A stretch of 64,000 nt of DNA from an uncultured Bacteroidales bacterium (GCA_902798425.1 CADBWR010000007.1:17190-81189); one strand, 5' to 3'; shown: positions 54,337 through 63,155, counted from the first letter of the stretch. Notes: a model not told the origin generated them from the sequence alone. Program-made: numbers and translations.

Positions 54337-54401
54337 ATTTTTAGTGTTTTGTATACTTATGAGTGTACAAAGGAACACATTTTTTCGGTATTAGCCAAAT
54401 A

Positions 54402-56453
54402 TTACTTCAAGAAATTAACCGTTCTTTCAGGCGAATAAAGTTCCCACAAGCTGGCTACCGTCCATCCTGGTGCAAAGATGTCGTTATAGAATCCCTTACC
54501 ATTCTTGCCATAGTCCCAATGGGTGTGCTGCACCACCTCGGGGTTGAAGCCAGGTACAGCAATGCCGCACAGACGGTCCTGGGTTGGCAGCAACTGGCAG
54601 AGCGACGACTCAATGACATCGCACAACAGGGCGAAACGCGCTTCACCTGTTTCCTTGGACAGCCAACGGGCAATATGGGGCAACTCAAAGACAAAGACGT
54701 CGATGTGGTTGTTCTCCACCGACACGTTGCTCCAGCCGCGACTGTGGAAGTCGAGGTCGCCTAACATCTGTCCCTGGGCAAAGGGCACATCCCACAGATA
54801 GTACCACGACAGGGCAAAATAGGTTGCCTGCTTGCAGAGGTCTACATAGTGCTGGCGCTCGTTTTTCTTGGTAACCATAGCCAGATAATAGGTGGCTGTG
54901 ACGGCACTGATGGCTGCCTCTTTATCTTCACAGTTGGCATCGAGCGTGCTTGAGAAGTAGTCGCTCTTCGAGATGATGTTCTTCTCCAGATAGTCTACCG
55001 TCTTTTTGGCAGCCTGCAGGTAACGCTTGTCACCAAAGTATTTATAGCCCATCACCAGTGTTGATGTTGCTGAGGGTGTTGAACCACCCGAGGCATCGAA
55101 ATCGCTCTGGTCATCACGGTACTTACGGGGGAAGCTGCCATCAGCCTTCTGTAATAGCAGCATCTGGTCCAGCAGCGTGCGCATCTTCTGTTCCCATTGC
55201 TTATGCTTGCGTCCTTGCTGCTTCTCGTATGCCAAGTAGTGAAGCACGGCATAGACGGCTTCCGACTGTTGGCGGATGCTGTGAATGCAGTCTTTGTCAG
55301 CTGGTATGCCGTGACTGATGCGCATGTCCTCCTTGAAGTAGCCACGGGCTGTGAAACCATGCTGCAGCCAACTGTCAAAGATGGCTTGTCCCATGTCCGT
55401 CAACTGCTGTTCTCCCGTCTGTTCACCATATTCTAATGAGTTGAAGGCATTGAGCAGCACACGGCCTACGAAGCCTAACGTGACATGGTCTGACGGCAGA
55501 CAGTCGTCGCAGCGCACATTAGAACCGGAATGGTACTTCAGCGCATATTTGTCTACGTATGCCTTGCGGAAGTAGTTGGCCAACTGGGCCTTCATCTGTA
55601 CAGGGGTATAGAGGGCACGGAGGGCTGTCGGCTGGATGCGGTCTACGCAATAGGTCCATGTGTCAGCCACAAACTGACCATAGTCTTTAGCTTCGCCCTC
55701 GTGGATAAACCAGTTCAGCGTGATGTGTTCGCCGGGCTCCAGTTTGGCAAAGGTGGTGGCGGGTTTCACCAGTGTGAGTTTGCGGATATAGCGCTTAGGT
55801 GTCTCTACCCACGGATAACCGAAGGTCAGCGAGGCTCGTCCGCGTTCGTTGTCGAAGCCCAGATAGCCCACCGAGGTCTTTCCACCCAGAATCACTTCAC
55901 CATCCTGATGGGTAGTCAGTGCGTCAGCACGCTCTCCCAAACTGCGCAACACGGTGAGTGTGCGACCTGTCTTGGCATCATAGACGCCGGTGAGCGGTGA
56001 CGACAAGCGGTCTTCACGGAAGTTCCAGCTCTTAGAGGTATGGAACGACGGAGCCTCTTTGGGTGAGCGCAGGTTCTTGTGATACCAGAAACCTGGCAGA
56101 TAGAACTCGCAGTCTTCGGTACGGTAGTCGGTAGGAATGCTCACACCTATATTATAATAGATGCGCTCCTTAGCAGTCAGCGTCACGACGAGTCGCTTGC
56201 CGTTGCCGTCCGTCAGCAGACTGCTCTGCATTGTCAGCGGCAACTCCTTCGCAGCACGCAAGGTATTGCCATGTAGGGTTAAGGGGTAAGTGACGGCGTC
56301 GTTGCCTGGCTTCTTCAACGACAGTTTGAAATTCACATCGACGGCCTTGGTCTGTAAGCACCCTGTGCATAGCAGCATTGCGGCCGTCATCATCTTCAGC
56401 ATTCTTGTTTTCATCATATTTTGTTTGTCATTGTGTTTATTGGCATCATTCAT
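54402..56453 (-). CDS. Unassigned exported alpha/alpha-barrel protein of the mannan operon
   Basis: A 683-residue exported protein; several Met codons lie at the N-terminus and MMKTRMLKMMTAAMLLCTGC (from 56417) is the likely signal, with a possible but imperfect lipobox. The N-terminal third is beta-rich (IGVSIPTDYRTEDCEFYLPGF, TSVGYLGFDNERGRASLTFGY), the C-terminal two thirds helical with repeated motifs of six-hairpin glycosidases (LLLQKADGSFPRKYRDDQSDF, GGSTPSATSTLVMGYKYFGDKRYLQAAKKT, WYYLWDVPF, NNHIDVFVFELPHIARWL). I cannot place it in a numbered GH family. It overlaps GH125 by ATGA and precedes CotH, so it probably acts on the same glycan. Confidence 0.7.
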   Translation of the reverse strand: MNDANKHNDKQNMMKTRMLKMMTAAMLLCTGCLQTKAVDVNFKLSLKKPGNDAVTYPLTLHGNTLRAAKELPLTMQSSLLTDGNGKRLVVTLTAKERIYYNIGVSIPTDYRTEDCEFYLPGFWYHKNLRSPKEAPSFHTSKSWNFREDRLSSPLTGVYDAKTGRTLTVLRSLGERADALTTHQDGEVILGGKTSVGYLGFDNERGRASLTFGYPWVETPKRYIRKLTLVKPATTFAKLEPGEHITLNWFIHEGEAKDYGQFVADTWTYCVDRIQPTALRALYTPVQMKAQLANYFRKAYVDKYALKYHSGSNVRCDDCLPSDHVTLGFVGRVLLNAFNSLEYGEQTGEQQLTDMGQAIFDSWLQHGFTARGYFKEDMRISHGIPADKDCIHSIRQQSEAVYAVLHYLAYEKQQGRKHKQWEQKMRTLLDQMLLLQKADGSFPRKYRDDQSDFDASGGSTPSATSTLVMGYKYFGDKRYLQAAKKTVDYLEKNIISKSDYFSSTLDANCEDKEAAISAVTATYYLAMVTKKNERQHYVDLCKQATYFALSWYYLWDVPFAQGQMLGDLDFHSRGWSNVSVENNHIDVFVFELPHIARWLSKETGEARFALLCDVIESSLCQLLPTQDRLCGIAVPGFNPEVVQHTHWDYGKNGKGFYNDIFAPGWTVASLWELYSPERTVNFLK

Positions 56454-57952
56454 TTACCTACCTTTCGCTTACAGCTGTTCAGCAAATCTACCTTGCCATC
56501 AGCTATCAGCTTGAGAATCAATTCACCAAACAGTGTATTCTGCCAGGCAAACCATGCTCTGGTATAGTGATTGGCATCGTCTTTGTCGAACGACTCATGG
56601 ATGAAACCCGTACTGCCATCCGTAGACATCAGCAGCTCTATGCAGCGCTTGATTTCGGCATCATCCTGACTGGTAAAGGCCAACATCATAATAGACATAG
56701 GCCAAGGCATATCCATGCCGACATGCGGGCCGCCAATGCCCTCTCCTGCCTTACCGCTGAAGAAGGAAGGGTTGTCCTCAGACCACACAAAGCGGCGGGT
56801 ATTCTGATAGATGGGGTCGTCTATAGCGACATCACCCAGATAGGCCATTGACAACAGCGATGGCACATTAGCGTCGTCCATCAGCAACTGACTGCCATAG
56901 CCGTCAATCTCGTAGGCATAGATGGGGCCGTATTTCGGATGTTCCACCACAGCATATTTCTGCAGGGCTTCTGCCACCTCGTCAGCCAGTTTGACACAGC
57001 TCTCTGCACGTTGCTGGTCTTGGTTGACGACAGTCAGTATCTCGGCAGCCTTTCGTAACGAACTGACAGCCATAAAGTTGGATGGAATCAGATAAGGGAA
57101 AACTGTAGCGTCGTCACTGGGACGGAACGAAGAGGCAATCAGTCCGTTGGGCTTTGCAGGATGTCCCAGTCCTTCCCACCCTACTGTATCAAACTGGCGG
57201 TCGGTAACGCGCTTGAAGCGGTAGCTGCTGACACCCTCCTTATGCTGCTGCCGACGGAAGAGCACAAGGATATTGTCAATAGCTGTCAGCCACTCCTTAG
57301 CAAAAATGGTGCTGTCGCCAGTGGTCTTCCAATAGTGATAGGCCAGACGGATGGGATAGCACTCGGAGTCTATCTCGTATTTCCGTTCATGCACACCAGG
57401 CTTCATGTCTGTCTGGTCGTATTTCCATTGGCGTCCCTCAACAGGTTCTTCAAGGAACGCATTGGCATAGGGATCCAGGTTGATGCACTTCCACTGGCGC
57501 AGTATAACACCTCTGAGCAGTTTCTTCAGTTCGGGGTCGCTATTGGCAAACTGCACATAGGGCCACACCTGTGCTCCAGAGTCACGCAACCACATGGCGG
57601 GAATATCGCCGGTATAAACGAAGGTGTCGTCGTCGCCGTCCACCTGCTGATAGTGCACGGTGGTCTCCAGCGTATTGGGGAAACAGTTGCCAAACATCCA
57701 TGCCAGATAGGGATTAGGCGCCAGCAGTCGCTGCACCTCTTCTATCTGTTTGTCAACGGCCTTTGAGGTAAACAGTCGTTGTTCCATGGGCAGTCGCTTA
57801 GTGGTTCCCACACTAATAGTCGTGTCGGCAGCCATGTGGATATACCAATTGAAAAAGTGCTGCTCGCTTTGCCACGTAGTAGTTTTTCCGTTAGGATGAG
57901 GGTTGCATGCTATGAGCAGAGCAACGGAGGCTAATAAAACTGTTTTTTTCAT
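56450..57952 (-). CDS. GH125 exo-alpha-1,6-mannosidase
   Basis: A 500-residue lipoprotein (lipobox LLIAC, Cys16). GH125 pattern: FPNTLETTVHY, YTGDIPAMWLRDSGAQVWPY (about 113-132), KYEIDSECYPIRLAYHYWK, FRPSDDATVFPYLIPSN, MDDANVPSLLSMAYLG, and the final HESFDKDDANHYTRAWFAWQNTLFGELI. The family removes single alpha-1,6-mannose residues by inversion, and is found with GH76 and GH38 in Bacteroides alpha-mannan loci. First gene of operon C; its promoter carries the activator dyad. Confidence 0.94.
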   Translation of the reverse strand: MKKTVLLASVALLIACNPHPNGKTTTWQSEQHFFNWYIHMAADTTISVGTTKRLPMEQRLFTSKAVDKQIEEVQRLLAPNPYLAWMFGNCFPNTLETTVHYQQVDGDDDTFVYTGDIPAMWLRDSGAQVWPYVQFANSDPELKKLLRGVILRQWKCINLDPYANAFLEEPVEGRQWKYDQTDMKPGVHERKYEIDSECYPIRLAYHYWKTTGDSTIFAKEWLTAIDNILVLFRRQQHKEGVSSYRFKRVTDRQFDTVGWEGLGHPAKPNGLIASSFRPSDDATVFPYLIPSNFMAVSSLRKAAEILTVVNQDQQRAESCVKLADEVAEALQKYAVVEHPKYGPIYAYEIDGYGSQLLMDDANVPSLLSMAYLGDVAIDDPIYQNTRRFVWSEDNPSFFSGKAGEGIGGPHVGMDMPWPMSIMMLAFTSQDDAEIKRCIELLMSTDGSTGFIHESFDKDDANHYTRAWFAWQNTLFGELILKLIADGKVDLLNSCKRKVGK

Positions 57953-57987
57953 CTGTCCTTATAGTTGGTTCTTATTCTTTGTTTGCG

Positions 57988-57995
57988 CAAAGATA
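57988..57995 (-). promoter_or_regulatory. -7 element of operon C (GH125)
   Basis: The minus strand reads TATCTTTG followed by C. The half-site TTATACAA ends exactly 35 nt upstream. The 367-base divergent gap at 57953-58319 holds this, the promoter of operon D, their operator sites, and a few small inverted repeats (for example 58134-58150); no gene is seen in it. Confidence 0.75.
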
Positions 57996-58030
57996 GTCAT
58001 TTTAGTTGTACCTTAATAAAAACAAAAGGA

Positions 58031-58058
58031 TTGTATAACCGGAAAACGTATTATACAA
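58031..58058. promoter_or_regulatory. Activator dyad of operon C
   Basis: TTGTATAA (58031-58038), 12 nt, TTATACAA (58051-58058). Centred 49.5 bp from the -7 element, against 49 for operons A and B. Confidence 0.7.
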
Positions 58059-58224
58059 TTCCGCCCATACTGGTTATCAATCACTTACGCACGTCCCCTG
58101 CATGCTGATGTATTAAGGACGTCACGCAGAAATATGCTACATATTAGCATTATACATTACGACTCTTTCCAAAGCATAACTTTCTGATAATCAGCCACTA
58201 TTAACCACTTTCTTAAAAAATACG

Positions 58225-58232
58225 TTATACAA
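58225..58232 (+). promoter_or_regulatory. Activator half-site of operon D
   Basis: TTATACAA within CGTTATACAATTCG, ending exactly 35 nt before TATCTTTG at 58268. No clear distal half is seen at 58206-58213. Confidence 0.6.
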
Positions 58233-58267
58233 TTCGTTGCTTTTGTGGAAAAGCAGGGGAAACAGCG

Positions 58268-58275
58268 TATCTTTG
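58268..58275 (+). promoter_or_regulatory. -7 element of operon D
   Basis: TATCTTTG followed by C; the ATG at 58320 follows 44 bases later. Confidence 0.7.
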
Positions 58276-58319
58276 CACTGCTAACAATAAAACCATTAGA
58301 ATACCATTAACGAAAAGAA

Positions 58320-60284
58320 ATGAGAAAAGCTATCTTTACCTGTCTCACGCTGATGCTAACCACGATGGCGGAGGCTCAGCCGACAGACTTCTTCAAGCCC
58401 TATCAGCAAACAGCACTGCGCATGCCTGCTGTACCACTGATTGTCAATGACCCCTATTTCAGCATCTGGTCGCCCTACGACACACTGACGGATGGCACCA
58501 CACGCCACTGGACAGACCAAGAGAAGCCCTTGGACGGTTTCCTGCAGGTCGACGGCATCACCTATCAATGGATGGGTGCCAGGAGCGGCCAGTCAACAAT
58601 AGCTCGGCAGAAGTCGGTCAGCGTGCTGGCTACCAGCACCTACTACACCTTTGTCTGCGGACCCATGGAGCTTGACATTGTCTTCACGGCACCGATGCTC
58701 ATCGATGACTATGACTTGCTGTCGGCTCCCGTCAACTATATCTCTTATCAGGTGCGGGCTACCGACGGTCAGCCGCACAACGTAGAACTGTCGGTAATGG
58801 TCTCTACGCTGTTGGCAAAAGCTGACGCCAACCAACCTACTCGTACGGAGCTGGGCAGTCAGCAAGGCATCGGCTACGGTCGTATAGGCACCATCGAACA
58901 ACCCATCCTGGCTAAGAAGGGCGACCTCATCAGCATTGACTGGGGCTATCTCTACCTGCCTGCCGTCAATGGTACGGTGTCGATAGACTCCCGTCAGCAG
59001 TCGCTCTGCTATGTACACGCCTTTGGCACTACGCGCCAGGCTGCCAGCTTTATGATGCTGGGCTACGACGAAGTACAGGACATGGAGTATATGTTCCATC
59101 GCTATCAGGCCTACTGGACACATAACGGCACTGTCAGCATCTTCCAGCTGTTCCGCCGCATGCAGGCTGAATACCAGCAGGTGATGCGCCGTTGCCGCCA
59201 ACTGGACCAGCGCATCTACGACGATGCCCTACAGGCTGGTGGTGCCCACTATGCGGAGATGTTGTCAGGGGTCTATCGGCATGTCATTGCTGCCCACAAG
59301 CTCTTTGAAGACCAGGACGGCAACCTGCTCTTCTTCTCTAAGGAGAACAACAGCAACGGCTGTGTGAACACGGTAGACCTCACCTACCCCGAGGCACCGC
59401 TCTTTCTCTGTTACAACCCCGCACTGCAGAAAGCCATGATGACGTCTATCTTCGACTACTCCTACAGCGGACGTTGGACCAAGCCTTTTGCGGCTCACGA
59501 TCTGGGCACTTACCCCATTGCCAACGGTCAGGTGTATGGTGGCGACATGCCCGTTGAGGAAGCTGGCAACATGCTCATCCTCGCTGCTGAGCTGTGCCGA
59601 CAGGATGGCAGCACGTCCTATGTCGACAAGTATTGGAACATCATTTCGACGTGGGCTGACTATCTGGCAGAGAACGGTCAAGACCCTGCCGAGCAGCTCT
59701 GTACAGACGACTTTGCCGGCCACTGGGCTCACAATGCCAACCTCGCCGTCAAGGCTGTCATGGGCGTGGCTGCCTATGCTATGATGGCGCAACAGAAAGG
59801 ACTGACGGCTGTTGCCGACAAGTATATGGAGAAGGCGCGTCAGATGGCTCACCACTGGGAAGAGCAGGCGGCTGACGGCGACCACTACCGACTGGCTTTC
59901 GACCGCCCCGACACGTGGAGCCAGAAGTACAACATGGTGTGGGACAAACTCTGGGGCACCCACCTCTTCAGCGATAAGGTGATGCAGCGCGAGATGAGCT
60001 ACTACCTGAAGCAGCAGAACCGGTATGGACTGCCACTGGACTGCCGCAAGGACTATACCAAGAACGACTGGATACTCTGGACAGCAGCGATGGCTAAAGA
60101 CCAGAAGACGTTTCTGCGCTTTGCTGAGCCTGTCTATCAATATATGAACGAGACCAGCAGCCGCGTACCTACCAGCGACTGGTACGACACCAAGACGGCT
60201 CAGATGGTGGCCTTCCGCGCCCGTTCCGTAGTGGGCGGCTTCTGGATGCGTGTACTGATGAATAAGAACTCTTTAACTTCTTAA
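58320..60284 (+). CDS. Glutaminase A-like / DUF4965-DUF1793 family exported protein
   Basis: A 654-residue exported protein (signal MRKAIFTCLTLMLTTMAEA). N-terminal part LRMPAVPLIVNDPYFSIWSPYD is the DUF4964 start, followed by a beta domain (about 85-230, DUF5127-like) and an (alpha/alpha)6 region with FFSKENNSNGCVNTVDLTYPEAPLFL, FAAHDLGTYPIANG, MPVEEAGNMLILAAEL, TDDFAGHWAHNANLAVKA and VGGFWMRVL, the DUF4965/DUF1793 pattern. The fungal founder is glutaminase A, but in Bacteroides mannan loci members sit among glycosidases and the true reaction is unclear. Somewhat shorter than the 800-plus residues common in gut Bacteroides. Its last codons and stop are made of the 17-bp repeat that follows. 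Confidence 0.82.
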   Translation: MRKAIFTCLTLMLTTMAEAQPTDFFKPYQQTALRMPAVPLIVNDPYFSIWSPYDTLTDGTTRHWTDQEKPLDGFLQVDGITYQWMGARSGQSTIARQKSVSVLATSTYYTFVCGPMELDIVFTAPMLIDDYDLLSAPVNYISYQVRATDGQPHNVELSVMVSTLLAKADANQPTRTELGSQQGIGYGRIGTIEQPILAKKGDLISIDWGYLYLPAVNGTVSIDSRQQSLCYVHAFGTTRQAASFMMLGYDEVQDMEYMFHRYQAYWTHNGTVSIFQLFRRMQAEYQQVMRRCRQLDQRIYDDALQAGGAHYAEMLSGVYRHVIAAHKLFEDQDGNLLFFSKENNSNGCVNTVDLTYPEAPLFLCYNPALQKAMMTSIFDYSYSGRWTKPFAAHDLGTYPIANGQVYGGDMPVEEAGNMLILAAELCRQDGSTSYVDKYWNIISTWADYLAENGQDPAEQLCTDDFAGHWAHNANLAVKAVMGVAAYAMMAQQKGLTAVADKYMEKARQMAHHWEEQAADGDHYRLAFDRPDTWSQKYNMVWDKLWGTHLFSDKVMQREMSYYLKQQNRYGLPLDCRKDYTKNDWILWTAAMAKDQKTFLRFAEPVYQYMNETSSRVPTSDWYDTKTAQMVAFRARSVVGGFWMRVLMNKNSLTS

Positions 60285-60331
60285 CTTCTTTAACTTCTTA
60301 ACTTCTTTAACTTCTTAACTTCTTTAACTTC
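60268..60331 (+). repeat. 17-bp tandem repeat spanning the gene junction
   Basis: CTTAACTTCTTTAACTT-type units, about 3.6 copies, cover the last five codons and stop of the DUF4965 gene and run up to the ATG of the GH76 gene. Confidence 0.8.
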
Positions 60332-62566
60332 ATGAAAACCTCTTTCTCCCGTTTATGGACAACCGTGGGCTGCTTCCTGCTGGCTTCAGCAGCCACCGCA
60401 CAGAAGAATCTGTCAGACTACAGCATCGTTGACGACTGCACCTTCCAGCCAGTAGGCTTCAACACGGACGTCACGCCGCTCTTCGACAAGAACGACCTCA
60501 CCGTATTTCAGCTTCCGCAACTGCAAGGCACAGAGGAGATTATCCTCCATGCCAACAGCCCCTACGTGCTGAGGGGATTCAGCGTGGTCTGTGCCGATGA
60601 CGCACTGCAGGACCTCAAGCAACTGGTGCTCTACGCCAGCACCGACGGACAGCAGTGGCGATTGGTACGCAGCGTGCAGCTGAGCTACACCGGACGCTAT
60701 GCTGCGCATGTCATCAGCACAAACTACAACGGCAGCTACAACTTCTTCAAGATTGCCTTGAAGAAAACAGGTGGCGCCGCCGGACTTCGCGTTGCTGATA
60801 TTCAGCTCTTTGGCTATCCGGAGACTGACGATGCCAACCTGGCCAACAGCATCAACGGAACCGTCAAGGGTGCTACCAAGGCACGCAATGCCAATGCTCT
60901 CATTGATAATGACCCAACAACGCTGGCGGAGATAGCCAATGCCGACCGCCAGCAGATAGACAACTTCAATGGTGAACGTCGTTACAACGGACTTATCAAT
61001 GCGTGGTTCCAGTATGACTTCAACGAACCCACGGCCATCAAGGGCTATGCACTGGGTATGACAACCAACAACGACCGCGACAGCCGCCCCTGCTGCTGGG
61101 AACTGATGGCCAGCAACGACCAACAGCAGTGGGTGACACTCGACGTGCAGCACTATGCTCCCAACATGTTCATTGACAGCTACGAACAGCGCTACACGCT
61201 GGGAGCCAATGGTGCCCATATCGACTATGCCGACGTCGCCGACCACCTGCTGCAGTTCTGTGAGCAGCAGCTGGAGCGCAACCAGAACAATACGGGCATC
61301 TACTGGATATGCGACTGGGCGGTAGATGCCAGCAAGCGCAACGAAGACTGGGGCGGCTACTGGTGGGCAGCGCATGCCGTAGACAACTACGTCGACAACT
61401 ATCGCCGCACGGGCAAGACGGAGCGTCTCACCAAACTGGTGAAGATGGTCAGCGGTGCCAAGGCACGCAACGGCAACACGCTCATCAACCACTTCTACGA
61501 CGACATGGAGTGGATGGCACTTGCCATGCTGCGGGCTTGCGACCTCAATGCCAGCATCAAGCGTGAATACTGGAACCAGGTGGTGACGCTCTTCAACGAC
61601 ATCATCGGCGGATGGAGCGACGTGGACGGTGGCGGACTGCACTGGAACAAGAACAAGACGGGCGACGGACGATATAAGACGTCGTGCTCCAATGGTCCTG
61701 CCATGATTCTCGCTGCCCGTCTCTACCAGCAGACGGGCGAAGAGCGCTACCTCGAATGGGCAAAGCGCATCTATGAATATATGTACACGCACAACCGTTT
61801 TCCCGATGGCGTTGTCAAGGACCATGCCACCCTCGAAGACCACGAGGTGACGTTCTCCTACAACCAGGGCACCTGGGTGGGTGGACTCTTGGAGCTCTAC
61901 AAGATTACAGGCGAAGAGCACTACCGCACCACTGCCACCGAGCTGCTCGACCTGCTACTCTTCGGCAAGTGGTACTCGCCCAAAGGCATCATGAACGAGC
62001 GCCAAAACTATAACCAGGACGATGGCGGCATGTTCAAGGGCATCTTTGTGCGCTACCTCACCCAGTGGCTGCTCTCAGGCCATCTCGACAGCGAGCGTCA
62101 GTACCGCTACACCAAGTGGCTCCTGGAGCAGGCTCGCGCTGCCGAACTGTCAGCCATTGACAAGACGTGGTATATCATCAATCCCTACTGGACCCACCAA
62201 TACAATCTGGAAAACGACGTCCACGACACCTCTCGCCAGCAGACAGGTATGATGCTCATGGAAGCCATCGACGAGCTGCGCCGTGCAGGACTGCTCCGAG
62301 CAGACTACAGCCTGCCCAACCCACATATCGGACAGCCCTTCCGCTACTACCGCCTCGTGATAACGGAGACACAGGGTTCAGGCACCATCAAACTGGGTTC
62401 GTGGAAACTCTTAGGCAGCACGTCACCCACAGCAATCACCACACCAACCATCAAAAATAGCTCTTCCTTTGACGGGAAGAGCTATAACTTGATAGGTATC
62501 TCAGCAAGCGCCAGCACTACAGGCATCCATATCCATAATGGCATAAAATACGTCAATCGCCAATAG
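60332..62566 (+). CDS. GH76 endo-alpha-1,6-mannanase with discoidin-like domains
   Basis: A 744-residue exported enzyme (signal LWTTVGCFLLASAATA). Two F5/8-type binding domains come first (about 25-163: LHANSPYVLRGFSVV ... GLRVADIQLFGY; and about 175-300: INAWFQYDFNEPTAIKGYALG). The GH76 barrel begins near 305; the catalytic Asp pair is Asp390-Asp391 in NHFYDDMEWMAL, with ATLEDHEVTFSYNQGTWVGG and NYNQDDGGMFKGIFVRYL further on. The enzyme cuts the alpha-1,6-mannan backbone. The end (GKSYNLIGISASASTTGIHI ... KYVNRQ) resembles the short type IX tail, so it is probably at the cell surface. Second gene of operon D. Confidence 0.92.
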   Translation: MKTSFSRLWTTVGCFLLASAATAQKNLSDYSIVDDCTFQPVGFNTDVTPLFDKNDLTVFQLPQLQGTEEIILHANSPYVLRGFSVVCADDALQDLKQLVLYASTDGQQWRLVRSVQLSYTGRYAAHVISTNYNGSYNFFKIALKKTGGAAGLRVADIQLFGYPETDDANLANSINGTVKGATKARNANALIDNDPTTLAEIANADRQQIDNFNGERRYNGLINAWFQYDFNEPTAIKGYALGMTTNNDRDSRPCCWELMASNDQQQWVTLDVQHYAPNMFIDSYEQRYTLGANGAHIDYADVADHLLQFCEQQLERNQNNTGIYWICDWAVDASKRNEDWGGYWWAAHAVDNYVDNYRRTGKTERLTKLVKMVSGAKARNGNTLINHFYDDMEWMALAMLRACDLNASIKREYWNQVVTLFNDIIGGWSDVDGGGLHWNKNKTGDGRYKTSCSNGPAMILAARLYQQTGEERYLEWAKRIYEYMYTHNRFPDGVVKDHATLEDHEVTFSYNQGTWVGGLLELYKITGEEHYRTTATELLDLLLFGKWYSPKGIMNERQNYNQDDGGMFKGIFVRYLTQWLLSGHLDSERQYRYTKWLLEQARAAELSAIDKTWYIINPYWTHQYNLENDVHDTSRQQTGMMLMEAIDELRRAGLLRADYSLPNPHIGQPFRYYRLVITETQGSGTIKLGSWKLLGSTSPTAITTPTIKNSSSFDGKSYNLIGISASASTTGIHIHNGIKYVNRQ

Positions 62567-62655
62567 TGGAACAGGAGTCCCCTGTCACTCTGCTGACTTG
62601 TTCTTCGCAGAGCAAAGCGACCTTGAGGTCGATCGTGAGGGGCTCGGAGTATAAA

Positions 62656-62925
62656 TTATTTGGAGTAATGAAAACGCATAGAAAGGACATATACATATAC
62701 CATGCCATTACTGATGGAATACACCAAACGGTGTTCATCGGTAATACGACGGCTCCAGACACCATGCAAGTCGCCTTTCAATGGCTCAGGTCTTCCAATG
62801 CCAGTGAAAGGATGCTGAAGAATGTCTTCCAGCAATTTTGTAATGCGCTTCATGATGCGTTTATTGCCAGTTGCCTTCCAATAGGCCAAGTCTTCTTCAG
62901 CTTCCGGCATGAATTTTATTTCCAT
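62656..62925 (-). CDS. YoeB-family toxin (mRNA interferase)
   Basis: An 89-residue RelE-superfamily toxin. It follows E. coli YoeB closely in pattern: DLAYWKATGNKRIMKRI, HPFTGIGRPEPLKGDLHGVW, SRRITDEHRLVYSI, SMRFHYSK. The residues needed for ribosome-dependent mRNA cutting, Glu in RPEPLK, Arg in EHRLVY and His in RFHY, are all present. It overlaps the antitoxin gene by 10 bp. Confidence 0.92.
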   Translation of the reverse strand: MEIKFMPEAEEDLAYWKATGNKRIMKRITKLLEDILQHPFTGIGRPEPLKGDLHGVWSRRITDEHRLVYSISNGMVYVYVLSMRFHYSK

Positions 62926-63155
62926 ATATCCTCCAGCTTGATGACGCGTCCTCGACCTTCCTCAATGTCTTTCTCTCCTTGGCGTATGATTTTCACCATT
63001 TCTGGCGAGGACATGATATACTCTGTCTCATCCATTGCCTGCTTCTTGGCAGATATCTTCTTGATGGCCTTCAATGCTTTCTTCATCAGGACTTCGTCCT
63101 CGGCAATGATGCTCAGTTCACGGAACAACTCCGCGTTTAATTGTAATGATGTCAT
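62916..63155 (-). CDS. Antitoxin partner of the YoeB-like toxin
   Basis: A 79-residue, highly charged, helical protein upstream of and overlapping the toxin gene. It does not show the YefM/Phd N-terminal fold; sequence such as LFRELSIIAEDEVLMKKALKAIKKIS and a C-terminal EKDIEEGRGRVIKLEDIWK resembles the Bacteroidetes-type antitoxins paired with YoeB/RelE toxins. The C-terminal segment probably wraps the toxin. Promoter at 63184-63214, likely autoregulated. Confidence 0.8.
   Translation of the reverse strand: MTSLQLNAELFRELSIIAEDEVLMKKALKAIKKISAKKQAMDETEYIMSSPEMVKIIRQGEKDIEEGRGRVIKLEDIWK

Noticed and set aside
60268-60331. CRISPR array
   Set aside because: The 17-bp units follow one another without unique spacers, and no cas genes are seen anywhere in the window.
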